This document shows positions 30,576-41,185 of a DNA stretch of 64,000 nucleotides, piece after piece. The position numbers and the translations under genes are program-made. Positions within the stretch are counted from its first letter, which is position 1. Each line of letters starts with the position of its first letter. The stretch is taken from the NCBI RefSeq assembly GCF_905147365.1, contig NC_056427.1, positions 7,879,001 to 7,943,000 of the forward strand. The letters are read 5' to 3'. The notes beneath the pieces were generated by a model. That model was given only the letters and a program-made list of their open reading frames with translations, was not told where the DNA came from and made no database searches. The DNA is from Aricia agestis (lineage: Eukaryota; Arthropoda; Insecta; Lepidoptera; Lycaenidae).

Positions 30576-30765
30576 TATAAAATGCGAAAGTGTCTCTGCC
30601 TGTATGTCTGTAACCTGTTCATGCCCAAACCGCTAAACCTTGCTGAAACGTAGGAAGACACTGTAAGTCCCGGAAAATGACTTAGGATACTCTTTGTTCC
30701 CGTAGAATGTACGGTTCTATCTCTACGGTTCTAATCTACTTGTGCTACGGGTGTTATCTAGTGCC
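30576..30765 (+). mobile_element. Helitron-like repeat (ATAAATGCG family)
   Basis: aaaatgcgaaagtgtctctg to gaatgtacggttctatctc and gtgttatCTAG. Confidence 0.65.
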
Positions 30766-31099
30766 TTGAGTTTTTGCTCGACTTCCAAAATAGGAGGTTC
30801 TTATGTACTTTATTTATTAAAAGCACATAGGCAACATTAATTCTTCCCGTGGGAAAGATTTAATTGTCACGGGTTACTAGGAGCGCATAAACACGAAACA
30901 ATGATCTCTGGCGGGCCGCCAACAGCTAAGCAGCCGGAAAATGGCTTGAAATCACAACACCGAGTAAATTACACAAGTTATGCTATCCTGGTTATAAAGT
31001 GGCTGTTCACGCGACTTTCGGTATAAACTCCTAAAGTTTATGAGCTCCGGTAGACTAAAAGGTTTTAAACCAGCTTGGCTATCTTTGAGCAAACTTTGG
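30766..31099. other. Unassigned
   Basis: cgacttccaaaataggaggt (30780) is an ACCGACTTCC-repeat end. The rest is unassigned. Confidence 0.35.
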
Positions 31100-31144
31100 C
31101 TAGGCCGTTAGAAGTAGAGACGCTCGGAACTCAGTTGCATTGTA

Positions 31145-31480
31145 ATTGTCCAATATCCTTTCCCGTCTCGGAAACTTGATTTACACTCGCGCGCGAGCCA
31201 CGAGGCGAGCCGCGAGACGCGCCGCCAGCCCTGAGTGTAAACTCGAGCTCGCGGCTCGTCTCGCGGCGCGGCTCGCGGCTCGCGGGGCTCGCGTCGGGAG
31301 CGATTTCCAAAAGAGCTCGAAGGGGACGCGAGCTTTGTGTTTACACTCGCGCTTCGACGCGAGCTGCAAGACGCGCCGCGAGCCGAGCCACGAGGCGCGA
31401 GTATAAATCTCGTATCAAAGTATGTCCCTACCGAAAATCTAAACTTAATTTCAGACAGATTGACAGACAGTGCAAACTTG
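31145..31480 (-). mobile_element. Helitron-like repeat split by a GC-rich insert
   Basis: gtccaatatcctttcccgtc on the left, agtatgtccctaccgaaaat and gacagattgacagacagtgc on the right. Confidence 0.55.
31178..31410. repeat. GC-rich insert of CGAGCC/CGCGAG words
   Basis: About 230 bp, strongly GC-rich in AT-rich surroundings. The ends tttacactcgcgc and gcgcgagtataaat are inverted, and ttacactcgcgc / gagtgtaaactcgagc recur inside. The overlapping frames rich in Arg and Ala are a composition effect. Confidence 0.65.
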
Positions 31481-31560
31481 TAGTACTTATTGCTTAAGCT
31501 AAAAATTCCTAGTACAACAAAAAAAGAATAACGCAAATCGGACTTCTAGTTTCGGAGATT

Positions 31561-31873
31561 CGGTGACGGTGGCCGGTTTCATTGAAACCAGACCAGGTAC
31601 GCAGGAGTAATTTTATAGTGCCCAAGTATGTGCGCAGTACACAAGAGCTATCTCTATTCCTTTACTCTCATAACCCAGTGGGACGGAAGACCGACACGAC
31701 CGGCGAGAGATCAGGCGCAGGACCGACTTTTTACATGCCCATCCGACGCATGGATCATCTTACTTGTCAGACAATCAGGTGATCAGCCTGCATTGTCCTA
31801 ACCAAACTTGGAAATAACATGTTTCCAATGCGGGAATCGAACCCACGACCTCCGAGTCGAGAGCGACGCTCTT
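31561..31873 (-). mobile_element. tSINE1, truncated at both ends
   Basis: From cggtgacggtggccggtttc to ccgagtcgagagcgacgct. The A box and the tail are missing. Confidence 0.85.
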
Positions 31874-32141
31874 AAGGAATTGATAACTTCCTTTTTTGAA
31901 GTCGGTTAATAAAGAGTACGAATCAGCATAGAATATTCACCGAAAAATCTCCACACAATTTTATAAGAGAACCAATAAATGCTAAGTCGTTTAAATAAAA
32001 TTATACTCAGCCATCTTGAGTGTAATAAAATGTTACGGCTCTGCTGATACAGATAATGTCAGTGGCGTATTCGGTAGCGGGAGCCCCTTTTGGCGCCCTT
32101 CTTATTTTGTTTCTAAGGCTGTAGGGTGTCGGCCATACTTA
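31874..32141. other. Unassigned
   Basis: Begins with an ACCGACTTCC-repeat end (ttttttgaagtcggttaata). Otherwise nothing recognised. Confidence 0.35.
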
Positions 32142-32503
32142 GGGTGGGTTGCATCAACTTACTTTATCTATAACTGTAACTTTAAGTTTAACTATAACTT
32201 TAACTTTAACTAAAATGCAAAATGTCAAATCTTTGGTTAAAGTTAAAAATGGATGCCATCAAGACGCCATATTTAACCATAACCATAGACAAGGCTTTAA
32301 ATGCACGTGGCGAAAAAAGGAACTAACGCTGTCATCATACAAAAACGCCATTTTTGACAGTTCTCCTTATAAAGCCTTGTCGGACCAGCAACGTCTTTTG
32401 TCAAATTCTGTGGTCAAAGTTAAGGTTAAAATTAAATTTTCCCCTATTAAAACCATAACTTTGACCAAAACTTTAATTTTAACCACGCCTCTGGTGCAAC
32501 CCA
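32142..32503. mobile_element. GGTGGGTTGCA MITE with TTAACT sub-repeats
   Basis: Inverted ends GGGTGGGTTGCATCA and GGTGCAACCCACC. Next to both ends lie degenerate (TAACTTTAAC)n arrays in opposite orientation. The inner gacaaggctttaaatgc and ataaagccttgtc arms also fold back. Confidence 0.75.
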
Positions 32504-32720
32504 CCGCAACTTTAATATTATAAATGCGGAAGTTTGTCTATCTGTTTGTATGTTACCTCTTCACGCCCAAACCGCGAAACTGACTTTACTGAAATTTTGT
32601 ATCAAGATACTTTTAATCCTAGAAAAGGACATAATATGATACTTTTTAACCCGGAAAAAATTACGGTTTCCGCGCGATAAACGATATTAGGCGCAACGGA
32701 GCACACCTGCATCTAGTTTT
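32504..32720 (+). mobile_element. Helitron-like repeat (ATAAATGCG family)
   Basis: tttaatattataaatgcgga through cacgcccaaaccgcgaaact to cacctgcatCTAG then T. Confidence 0.75.
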
Positions 32721-33410
32721 TGATAATTCTATCATTCATCATCGTCGTTGTAAATTTTGGGCATGTTCCGAAATAAAACCCAGTATGTAGGTCAGTGCAA
32801 TGACGTGAACAATCGACACCACACTGTTTATTCTGAAAAACACGCAGTGTATTGACTTATGCCTTTGTTGGGATGTCATTATAATACTTACTAGCTATTT
32901 GACCGAGCTTTGCTCGATATATATATTATACACACAAGAATTGCTCGTTTAAAGATATAAGATATATAGCCCACCAGTGGTGATGTAAGATATCTTGCTG
33001 CAATATTTTCATGCCAGAGGCAGCACTTGCACGGACAGTAAACAAAAGTTTTTGTTTGACGTTTGACAACGTTTCTGTCTATATTCTGATATGCCGTGCA
33101 ACATGTCGGATTGTGGTCGGCTTATTAGCGCCCTAGTCTGCTCTGACTTTTGCGTAATATTCTACTCCGTATTCCCTATTAAGTATTATGGCGTCACAAC
33201 CATTGGCTACACTGGAAACATTTCAGAACTCATACACTATTTCTGCATGTTTCTTAATTCTCAGTTTTTGCTTTAAAATTGCATTATATTAAGGAGAGTG
33301 TTAATTCTAAGTACTAGGAGAGCAGAGACGTAGTGGTGTCGCCCTGTCTCATAAATTGCGGTTACACCACCGAAGGTTTATGTGCTCCTGGTAGTTGCCA
33401 GCTCCTTAGC
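32721..33410. other. Unassigned, with an inverted Helitron 3' end
   Basis: actagctatttgaccgagct at 32891 and gctttgctcg form a CTGAGC-type Helitron terminus. The body to the right is not recognised. Confidence 0.45.
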
Positions 33411-33648
33411 TTGAATTATAATATTGTGTGTCTGTCTATCTGTCTGCCTGTGTATCTGTTTGTTTATGCCTGCCGCTTAAAGGAATAAGGCTGTTTAGTC
33501 ATGTCGCTTAAGTTACTAAACTCGATTCATAGGATAGTTATTATAAGTATCTTCATAGCTTTCAGCAAAACCGGTTCAGTGGTTTGGGCGTGAAGAGGTA
33601 ACAGACTGAAAGATAGACATACCTTCGCATTTATGAATGTTAGTGTCT
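33411..33648. mobile_element. Two opposed Helitron-like repeats, diverged
   Basis: ttataatattgtgtgtctgt (plus) and ggtttgggcgtgaagaggta ... cttcgcatttatgaatgtt (minus). Confidence 0.55.
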
Positions 33649-33651
33649 AAC

Positions 33652-33841
33652 CATAAAGTTAATATACCTAGCGGAATAGAGAAACAAAGGCCTGAGCAAG
33701 AGAGATGTCACTATCAGTAACACTGCGTGGTAAAAAGAGACGTGTGATACATGACAGCAGCACTCTTTTTTTGACGTCCAGTTTCGTTCCGGTTTCGTTT
33801 GACAGCTCGAGATTGTTGCTCTATTCCGCTAGGTTTTATGG
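33652..33841 (+). mobile_element. CCTAGCGGAATAGAG MITE, copy 2
   Basis: Left accataaagttaatatacct and agcggaatagag; right ctctattccgctaggtttta and tggt. Inverted partner of 11554-11716. Confidence 0.7.
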
Positions 33842-34156
33842 TCTAAACACCATGCTGAATTTCCGCGGCGAAACTTCGGCTTGATTCCGCCTGCATGGTA
33901 TTTTAAATTACCGATGATACACCATGCCGAAATTCCGTCGTGTTATATTGTATGCGTTTGACATTGCTGACGTCTGTCAAAAGTGAAGAAATTAAAAAGT
34001 GGCAACATCGTAGTGTCATCCCTTTCAAATCAATATAAGAAAAAAGGGATGGCACTACGATGTTGCCACTTTTTAATTTCTACACTTTTTTGACAGACTG
34101 AATTCATGCGAAACTTTGGCCGCGTAACTTCGGCATGGCGTGTTTAGTATATCTCT
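33842..34156. mobile_element. AGTGTCTAA MITE, copy 2, with nested foldback MITE
   Basis: ctaaacaccatgctgaattt and ttcggcatggcgtgtttag bound it. It is interrupted at gacattgctga by the foldback MITE. Confidence 0.7.
33976..34100. mobile_element. Foldback MITE, copy 2 (AGTCTGTCAAAA ends)
   Basis: Almost all arm: gaaattaaaaagtggcaaca on one side, gttgccactttttaatttct on the other. Same family as 127-305. Confidence 0.8.
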
Positions 34157-34720
34157 ATATTTTATATGCTTGCCTTCGTATAAGACTGTTTGTCTGATCC
34201 TGTCGCTTAAGCTACTAAACTTGAATCATAGGATATAAATGCGAGAATTTCTGTCAGTCTGTTTATCTGTCGATTTGTCTATCTGTCTGGCTATTTCTTC
34301 ATTAATTGTCTGTCTGATTGTCTGTCTTTTTGTGTGGATGTATGTTTTGTATGTCTCTCTATTATTTCTGCCATATTTCACTGTCTATCTGGTACCTGAG
34401 CTGCATTTTAACTGCCGAACCGGATAGACTGCCGAAACGTGGGTTTTTTTCTGTCCCGAAAAGGGTACGGTTCCCGGGCGATAAATTAATTTTGGCGCAA
34501 CGGACTTGCAAGCGTCTAGTATACACAATAACAAATACTATGTTTTTACAATGTGAAAATTTGCATGAAAACATAATAACTTAATGTTGTTTGAGTCTCG
34601 TTAAAATATTTCGAACCATTGTTAATACGTGTACAACTAACAACGAGTACAGTTGCACGATAATTTATGTTTATCTCTGATCTGTTATGTAAATTAAATA
34701 AATATTATACTAATACTAGC
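34157..34720. other. Helitron-like repeat and unassigned tail
   Basis: 34180-34525 is a plus Helitron-like copy with a (TCTG)n stretch and ends aagcgtCTAG at 34520. 34526-34720 is unassigned. Confidence 0.45.
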
Positions 34721-34939
34721 TTTTGCCCGCGGCTTCGCTCGCGTTAAGAATTATTTTTATATACAAACTTTCATCTCCTATTTTAACCCCTTGGGGTTTG
34801 AATTTATCAAAATCCTTTTTTAGCGGATGCCTACGTCATAACATCTACCTGCATGCCAAATTTCAGCTCGATCCGTCCAGTGGTTTGGGCTGTGCGTTGA
34901 TAGATCATCATGTCAGTCAGTCACCTTTGAGTTGTATAT
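34721..34939 (-). mobile_element. Helitron, GCGGGCAAAAG hairpin type
   Basis: Minus-strand 3' end: cgcgagcgaagccgcgggca, then aaagCTAG and T. Body motifs ccaaaccactggacggatcg and gactgactgacatgatgatc (minus strand). Its 5' side is interrupted by the long-TIR element. Confidence 0.7.
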
Positions 34940-35700
34940 GTCGCAGCCGACTGGTTTAAATAGCCGTTCAATTTAACAGCTAGCCCTTTGACTGAACAAC
35001 GCCATTCAATCACACGTCTAGCTTTTAGATTGAATATTTTAGTCGCTCAAAACGTTAAACACTACAGCTGATTCAAAAGACGCCGTCTAATTGAAGTAGT
35101 TCAGCGCGCACCGCTGCGGCGCTAGGTGCGTTTTATTTACAATATGGCGTCAACTAGCAGGTGATTGTTGGTGTTTGTGGTTGTTTTTCGGAAAGAAAGT
35201 AGTTAATAAAAGTTACAAGTGTTATTAAAGAGACAAAAATTGTGGAGGCACATACGAGTGAATTAAAATTTCAACAAATATTCGAGAAGAAATTACGGGA
35301 TTATGAAATGGATGGACGCAGCCTCCCCCGAAAGGTGGGTTCGGGGGATAAGCCCCCCATCAAAACAAAAACAAACACAATCCAGAAAGTCCAAAAGTTG
35401 GTTAGGTTAGGCTAGAACTTAGACCACAACTCAGAGGGAGCCGAGCGAGCGCAGCGAGCGTGCTGCGGCAGCAGCCGGCGACCGCCGTTAAAGAAAAGGG
35501 GGGCTCGGGGGGCGCAGCCCCCCGCCAAAACAAAAAAAAAAAACCAGTTGACTAAGCATCGTCTAGCTGTAGTGTTGTAGAACGTTGTAGTCAACAATAT
35601 ATATACATATTGTTATATAACAATATAGTGTGATTGAATGGCGTTGTTCAGTCAAAGGGCTAGCTGTTTGATTGAACGGCTATTTAAACCAGTCGGCTGC

Positions 35701-35703
<3 letters not shown>
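34940..35703. mobile_element. Long-TIR element (GTCGCAG ends), largest copy
   Basis: 76-bp terminal inverted repeats (34940-35015; 35628-35703) differing at about two positions. They start gtcgcagccgactggtttaa. The ~610-bp interior has a low-repeat part (35020-35330) with a coding-looking frame of about 45 codons without a start, an ATG at 35308 and a GTGGGT, then GC-rich gagcgagcgcagcgagcg near 35440. It looks like the two ends of a longer autonomous transposon with the transposase deleted. Superfamily unknown. The flanks are (AT)n, so the target duplication cannot be read. Confidence 0.75.
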
Positions 35704-35739
<36 letters not shown>

Positions 35740-35762
35740 CAGACACAGTTTCGCATTTATAA

Positions 35763-35820
<58 letters not shown>
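35704..35820. repeat. (TA)n microsatellites
   Basis: Two TA runs (35704-35735 and about 35765-35818) on either side of a Helitron 5' end in minus orientation. Confidence 0.9.
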
Positions 35821-35944
35821 TTATAAATGCGAAACTGTGTCTGTTACTTCTTCACGCCCAAACCGCTGAACCAATTGCTCAAAAGCATGGAGATACTTTG
35901 AGTCCCGAAAAATGTACGATTCCCGCGCTATAAGGTGTCATCTA
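35738..35944 (+). mobile_element. Helitron-like repeats, head to head across (TA)n
   Basis: Inverted 5' end (cagtttcgcatttataatct), TA run, then a plus copy starting agattataaatgcgaaactg and ending ggtgtcatCTAG at 35944. Confidence 0.75.
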
Positions 35945-36232
35945 GAAATATAATTAAACCGTTTGATAAGTGGCAGTCTTCCACAGTGCGTTTTTCGCGT
36001 AACTTTCTGCCGCGCACTGTAAAACTCTGGAACGAACTGTCACCAGCAGTATTTCCGGACCTATACGACCTGCAAACCTTCAAGAAGAGAGCGCATTCCC
36101 TCTTAAAAGGCCGGCAACGCACCTGCAGCTCTTCTGATGTTGCGAGTGTCCATACTCCATGGGCGACGGTAGTTGCTTTCCATCAGTCGACCCGTTTGCT
36201 CGTTTGCCCCCTTATTTCATAAAAAAAAAGAT
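35945..36232 (+). pseudogene. Jockey/CR1-type LINE, last ~60 codons and 3' UTR
   Basis: 5'-truncated copy of the LINE at 51.1 kb. The frame holds WQSSTVRFSRNFLPRTVKLW and LQTFKKRAHSLLKGRQ, then the shared 3' UTR (ccgtttgctcgtttgccccc) and poly-A. An extra atactccatggg makes a small indel near 36152. Confidence 0.85.
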
Positions 36233-36285
36233 TCAGTAACTACCATTAAAATAATGAAGGATATAGGTAGCAAAATATACGTATA

Positions 36286-36544
36286 CAGGGTGTAACAAAA
36301 ATAAGTGATAATACTTTAGGGTGTGTACGTGTTCCTTGTATAGAGTTCACTGTGAAAGTAGCAGCGCTGAACGACCAAAATTTTTTTTCACTTTTGTATG
36401 GGGAAACTCGTGACGCTCGGACTCTTGCCCATACAAAAGTGAAAAAAATTTTTCGTCTTTCAGAGCTGCTACTTTCACAGTGAACTCTCTACAAGGAACA
36501 CGCACACACCCTAAAGTATTATCACTTATTTTTGTTACACACTG
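36286..36544. mobile_element. CAGGGTG foldback MITE, copy 3
   Basis: 259 bp, TA at 36284-36285 and 36545-36546. Inverted arms run nearly the whole length. Confidence 0.9.
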
Positions 36545-36546
36545 TA

Positions 36547-36601
36547 TAGGCTACTTTTTATCGCAATTTTCATTGGTCATTCAAAATAACGATACACTTT
36601 T
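36547..36601 (+). repeat. 55-bp direct repeat, left
   Basis: taggctactttttatcgcaa to gatacactttt. Repeated at 36950-37004 with three differences; the two flank an SL element. Confidence 0.85.
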
Positions 36602-36927
36602 TTTTTTTTAAGAAATAAGGGGGCAAACGAGCAAACGGGTCACCTGATGGTAAGCAACTTCCGTCGCCCATGGACACTCGCAGCATCAGAAGAGCTGCAG
36701 GTGCGTTGCCGGCCTTTTAAGAGGGAATAGGGTAATAGGGGAGGGTAGGGATGGGAAGGAATTAGGGGAGGGTAGGGAAGGGAATAAAGTAGGGGATTGG
36801 GCCTCCGGTAAACTCACTCATTCGGCGAAACACAGCGCAAGCGCTGTTTCACGCCGGTTTTCTGTGAGAAAGTGGTATTTCTCCGGTCGAGCCGGCCCAT
36901 TCGTGCCGAAGCATGGCTCTCCCACGT
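36599..36927 (-). mobile_element. SL element, copy 6
   Basis: Full length, with aagaaataagg at the tail and cccacgt at the start. Confidence 0.9.
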
Positions 36928-36949
36928 ATAATGCTATTTTAAAGGCTAC

Positions 36950-37004
36950 TAGGCTACTTTTTATCGCAATTTTCATTGGTCATTCAGAATGACGGTACAC
37001 TTTT
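36950..37004 (+). repeat. 55-bp direct repeat, right
   Basis: Second copy; differs from the left one at three positions in cattcagaatgacggtac. Confidence 0.85.
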
Positions 37005-37112
37005 CGTCCCAACATACACACAAAACATACATGTCATATGAAACAATAGCCGGGGGTTAATATATCAAAATGAATGGGATTTTGAACCTTTGTCATGTAT
37101 ATTTTGAGAGAG

Positions 37113-37267
37113 TGGAGCGTAGGCTAGTGGGTAGAACTGGTTCGCACTGGAGAGGGTGCAGGTTCGATCCCGGGTGGAGGCGTGTATAAGGTATTTTCTG
37201 ATCTCAAGTAAGGACGCTCGTACGGTGAAGGAAAACATCGTGTGGAAACCTGCATAATATGGTTGGT
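37113..37267 (+). mobile_element. tSINE3 (tRNA-derived)
   Basis: A box-like taggctagtgggtag, B box ggttcgatccc (37162-37172), then the body acggtgaaggaaaacatcgt and ggaaacctgcat, which I know as common in Lepidoptera. Single copy here. Confidence 0.75.
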
Positions 37268-37275
37268 CCCAGACG

Positions 37276-37508
37276 CATAAGCGTACCCAGGTTCTGGGCC
37301 AGGGGGGGGGGGTAATTACGCAGATTCTGGGCCAGGGGGGGCAAATCAGATTTTATATAAGCTCCTAGTTTATAAAGAATAAAAAATTAATAATTTTTAG
37401 TTGTAAAAATATTGTATTGTAAAAATATACTAGATAATATACTTAGTAGGGACGTCAACATGATCCAGCGGGGGGGCAGCTGCCTCCCCCCCCCTCGGTA
37501 CGCCCATG
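37276..37508 (-). mobile_element. hAT-type poly-G/poly-C MITE, copy 2
   Basis: Ends cataagcgtaccc and ggtacgcccatg. Flanks CCCAGACG (37268-37275) and CCTAGACG (37509-37516), 7 of 8 identical. Confidence 0.85.
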
Positions 37509-37634
37509 CCTAGACGTATTGACTACTTCTTTCCTCTGGACTAGGTCGACTATGTGCTTGGGCAACCATATGGACATTCAAAGTCTTGTCCCAGGCATTA
37601 CAGTATTTGAAGAGTGGTTACTTCGCACTGAAAA
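37509..37634. other. No recognised feature
   Basis: No feature. Confidence 0.3.
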
Positions 37635-38105
37635 TCTATACTAATATTATAATTATACAGTATGTAAAAAATATAAGTGATAATACTTTAGGGTGTGTAC
37701 GTGTTCCTTGTAGAGAGTTCACTGTGAAAGTAGCAGCGCTGACAGACCAAAAATTTTTTTTACTTTTGTATGGGGAAGTTCGTGACGCTCGGGCCCTTGC
37801 CCCTACAAAAGTAAAAAAAAAATCGTCTTTCAGAGCTACTACTTTCACAGTGAACTCTCTACAAGGAACAGGTACACACCCTAAGTATTATCACTTATTT
37901 TTGTTACACACTGTATATGCGAAAGTGTCTCTTGTGTGTGTGTCTGTCTGTCTGTCTTCAACCTGTTCACGCCCAAACCACTGAACCGATTTTGGTGAAA
38001 TTTGATATGGAGATACTTTGAGTCCCGGGAAAGGACATAGGATTTTTACCCCGGAAAAATATACGGTTCTAGGATTATAAAACGGATTTCTACAGCTCAA
38101 TACGT
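37635..38105 (+). mobile_element. Helitron-like repeat interrupted by a foldback MITE
   Basis: tctatactaatattataat on the left, tgcgaaagtgtctcttgtgt on the right; together they restore the family start. Confidence 0.75.
37658..37913. mobile_element. CAGGGTG foldback MITE, copy 4
   Basis: 256 bp, TA at both borders (37656-37657, 37914-37915). Confidence 0.85.
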
Positions 38106-38984
38106 CTACAGGCATTTAGGCATTTTTGAAATTCCGATTGACGTCCGATTCCGATAGAGGACTAAAGAACACTTTCGAAAGACGGGCATTGCTCGTCGTT
38201 TGGGAACGCGATATGGCACGCGAAGTACATACGCATGCGGTATCTATCTCGATCTATGTCTATGGTTGCGGGCGTCGCGTCGTCTAGTACTGTAAAGAGG
38301 TATACCGTCTATAATAGCACAATAGACATAACGACCAGTAGTTCGACTGCAAAGAGACGGACAGGTTTCAATATCTGTCAAATTCGTCGGGTTTCACTAG
38401 GATTATAAATGGAATGTGCCTCGCGCTGGCTGATATAATTTATTTTTAAATATTTAAAATAAAGATTTCAAAATTGGATTCTGACAATTTTAATCGCATG
38501 TGCCAAAACACAAACAACAATACGACCAAAGAGGAACACGTTCAGCGAATATGTCATAGTTTTAAATTCGTAGGTAACAATTTAACAACCCTAGCAACGA
38601 TTTTCGTCATAATACGTCAAATTTAAAAATTTCAACATCAGTTCTAAGTCGGCATACTCTTTAATTCTGTCTACTCTGATAATAGCTTCATGTACCGTAT
38701 AAATCATCCACAACGGATGCAAAGGCCTTGTTTTTGAGAGAACGTTGTGGCTCAACGGTTGCGCGAGTGCATTGGTGCTCAAGCAGGGTCGCGGGTTGAA
38801 AAGAAAATTTCTTAGTTACTGTAAACTTTTTGGGATGGCTCAAATTCGTGAGACAGAAGAGAGAGGGTGGACCGCCGGCGCGGCGTAAGAGAGAAATTGA
38901 TATATTTTTCTACTGTGTGGCGATCATGTAAGCCTGCTGCTGCTGTTTCGCTATCACACCCGTGGTTTTACGCTATTGCATAGC
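38106..38984. other. Low-repeat stretch, no gene recognised
   Basis: GC-mixed to 38420, AT-rich afterwards. No open frame of note. Confidence 0.4.
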
Positions 38985-39190
38985 TAGACCGAATCTAGGA
39001 ATTCTGTAACAAAAATAAAACTAACGCCCCCAGTCCGACCGGCACAGCCACCGCGGTGCAGCGTTGCCAGATTTCGGCACGGTGTTTGAGTGCGCGCGAC
39101 TAGACGTACGCAATTATAATTTCATTAGTTGATAATATGCAATGCTTTACCGCGGCAGTCGCCGAGTGCCACGCGTATTTTTTTTATTTC
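38985..39190 (+). repeat. Unclassified interspersed repeat, copy 3
   Basis: gcgactagacgtacgcaatt, gctttaccgcggcagtcgcc and gagtgccacgcgtattt. Confidence 0.6.
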
Positions 39191-39480
39191 TTAAATTAAA
39201 GAGGGAAAAACCTCCCCCTTCTTTTCGGGTCATCAAGATAAATTCGACTAGGCTCGCATAAGATAGCGCGAGTGATTCCTTCACACGCCGTTGAACCTAT
39301 ACATTATACTTGTACTGGGGCAGTAATCTCTTAAGATTGATGGTGCCTTGGTAGGATTGATGAGCGGCAGTTAGTTATACGGTTAAATAACCACAGTTTA
39401 TCGATCAGTTAAACTTAACTAACGCTGAACGCAATATTAGTAATGAAAACATACTACATATTTTTAAACTTGTTTTCTTC
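39191..39480. other. No recognised feature
   Basis: No feature. Confidence 0.35.
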
Positions 39481-39672
39481 TAGGCGCCCGCCACTCTGCT
39501 GCACCGAAATTCGTTTATCGCGCGGGAACCGTACATTTTTCCAGGATAAAAAGTATCCCATGTCCTTTCCCGGGAATTAAACTATCTCCATACCAAATTT
39601 CAGCAAAATCGGTTCAGCGGTTTGGGCGTGAAGAGATAACAGACACATTGTCTCATTTATAATTTTAGTATG
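39481..39672 (-). mobile_element. Helitron-like repeat, complete
   Basis: ggcgcccgccactctgctgc through ccgtacatttttccaggata to catttataattttagtatgg. Confidence 0.75.
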
Positions 39673-39965
39673 GCTAAGGGAAGAAGATTTCTGAACACAC
39701 ATAAAATATCCTTACTTTGTACCCCTTTTTATCCAAGATTCATAAATATTGCCGTCTCCTTTTAGCTTATGTGATCGTTATTTTCCATCCCACTCGCACA
39801 CTTATAGAAATGTCAAAAGGATGTATTTCCAATTTTATATGACAAGCAATTTTGTGTTAAACATAAAATATGTGCGTTTATATGTAGACAGAAGAAAGGG
39901 TGGAGGTGGCATATTTAATATTGTGACTGAAAATAACTTAGAAACTTTGAACGATTATATTGTTT
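39673..39965. other. No recognised feature
   Basis: No feature. Confidence 0.35.
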
Positions 39966-40264
39966 TTATTTAATAAGGGGGTAAACGAGCAAACGGTGAG
40001 CAAAAAAACCCAGATGGAAAGCAACTTCCGTCGCCCATGGACACTCGCAGCATTAGAAGAGCTGCAGGTGCGTTGCCGGCCTTTAAAGAGGAAGTAGGGT
40101 AATAGGGGAGGGTAGGGAAGGAAAAAAAGGGTAAAGGTGGGCCTCCGGTAAACTCACTCACTCGGCGAAACACAGCGCAAGCGCTGTTTCACGCCGGTTT
40201 TCTGTGAGCCCGTGGTATTTCTCCGGTCGAGCCGGCCCATTTGTGCATGCATGGCTCTCCCACG
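39966..40264 (-). mobile_element. SL element, copy 7
   Basis: Short minisatellite block; the start has lost a few bases (tttgtgcatgcatggctctc). Confidence 0.85.
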
Positions 40265-40361
40265 TCATTTATTCTATGTGTTGCCACCAGCTATGCCTTT
40301 GCCTACAAGTTGCGCAGAAATTATGTATGCCCGTGAATCGTACATTTTTCAAGCCTACCTT

Positions 40362-40582
40362 TTTTCGTGAACTTTGAGCGACCGAATCAAGAAATTCCGT
40401 AACGAAAAAGACCTAACAACCTACGGTGGTGCGGCGTTACGAGACTTCAGCGCAGTGTTTGTGTGCGAGCGACTGGACGTGTGCGAAATATAATTGCATA
40501 ATTTGTTGCATAAGTTGATCAAAAATGCTTTGCAATAGCTTTACCGCGGCAGTCTCCGAGTGCCACACGTATTTTTATCACT
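40362..40582 (+). repeat. Unclassified interspersed repeat, copy 4
   Basis: gagcgaccgaatcaagaaat, then ccgtaacgaaaaagacctaa, and gctttaccgcggcagtctcc. Confidence 0.65.
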
Positions 40583-41185
40583 CTGTTTTGTAAAGGGGGT
40601 GACAGACGTGCGAGTAAGTACGCGGAATTATGGCTCGACGATCTTAATTGCCTGTAGCAAAGATCCGCGAGCCTGCGGGCATGGTAATCCAGTGTGATCG
40701 ATTCTCGTGTGTCACCGACGCGAGCCGAGTAAGTTCGCGAACTTAAAACCCGCGTACTTTAAGTTCGTACATCTATCAGGCACTTAACACTCTGTTTAAG
40801 GGTCATGTCTGCGTGTTGTCTAACTCTTTGCCCCCGAAGCGCGGGGTTACGATGACTAATGTGATCATACTGTACGGTGTAAAGCGTAGACGGTTTTCTT
40901 CACTGTGGGTGTTGGTACTTGGCGCTAAGGGGCCCCGTGCGAGTTTCTTACGCTGGTTCTTCTCGCCGGGTTAGTTCCCGAACCGGTGGTAGGCATCATG
41001 TAGACTATCAGAGGAGATTTGAAAAAAAATATTCTGAATTAAAAAAATGAGTTTTTTGAGTTTCTTTTAAGACGGTGGGTGCTTAGCCAAGACGCTCTCG
41101 GTGATTTCACTATTGATATTTCATACATTTTGGTATTACTGAGTGAAATGTGATGCTTTATATCGCCTAGATGTCTAGTAACTAG
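40583..41185. other. LINE 3' UTR-like remnant
   Basis: cttctcgccgggttagttcc then ccggtggtaggcatcatgta at 40957-41003. The second motif recurs at 41708 in front of a (GATTTT)n tail, so both look like ends of one LINE. Confidence 0.4.

Noticed and set aside
31108..31536. 142-residue minus-strand frame, the longest near here
   Set aside because: Arg/Ala/Ser-rich translation of the GC-rich insert; several frames are open at once because of composition.
35638..35869. Frames of repeated Tyr-Ile
   Set aside because: Translation of the (TA)n microsatellite.
37586..37984. 132-residue frame across 37.6-38.0 kb
   Set aside because: It runs through both arms of a foldback MITE and a Helitron-like repeat; no coding character.
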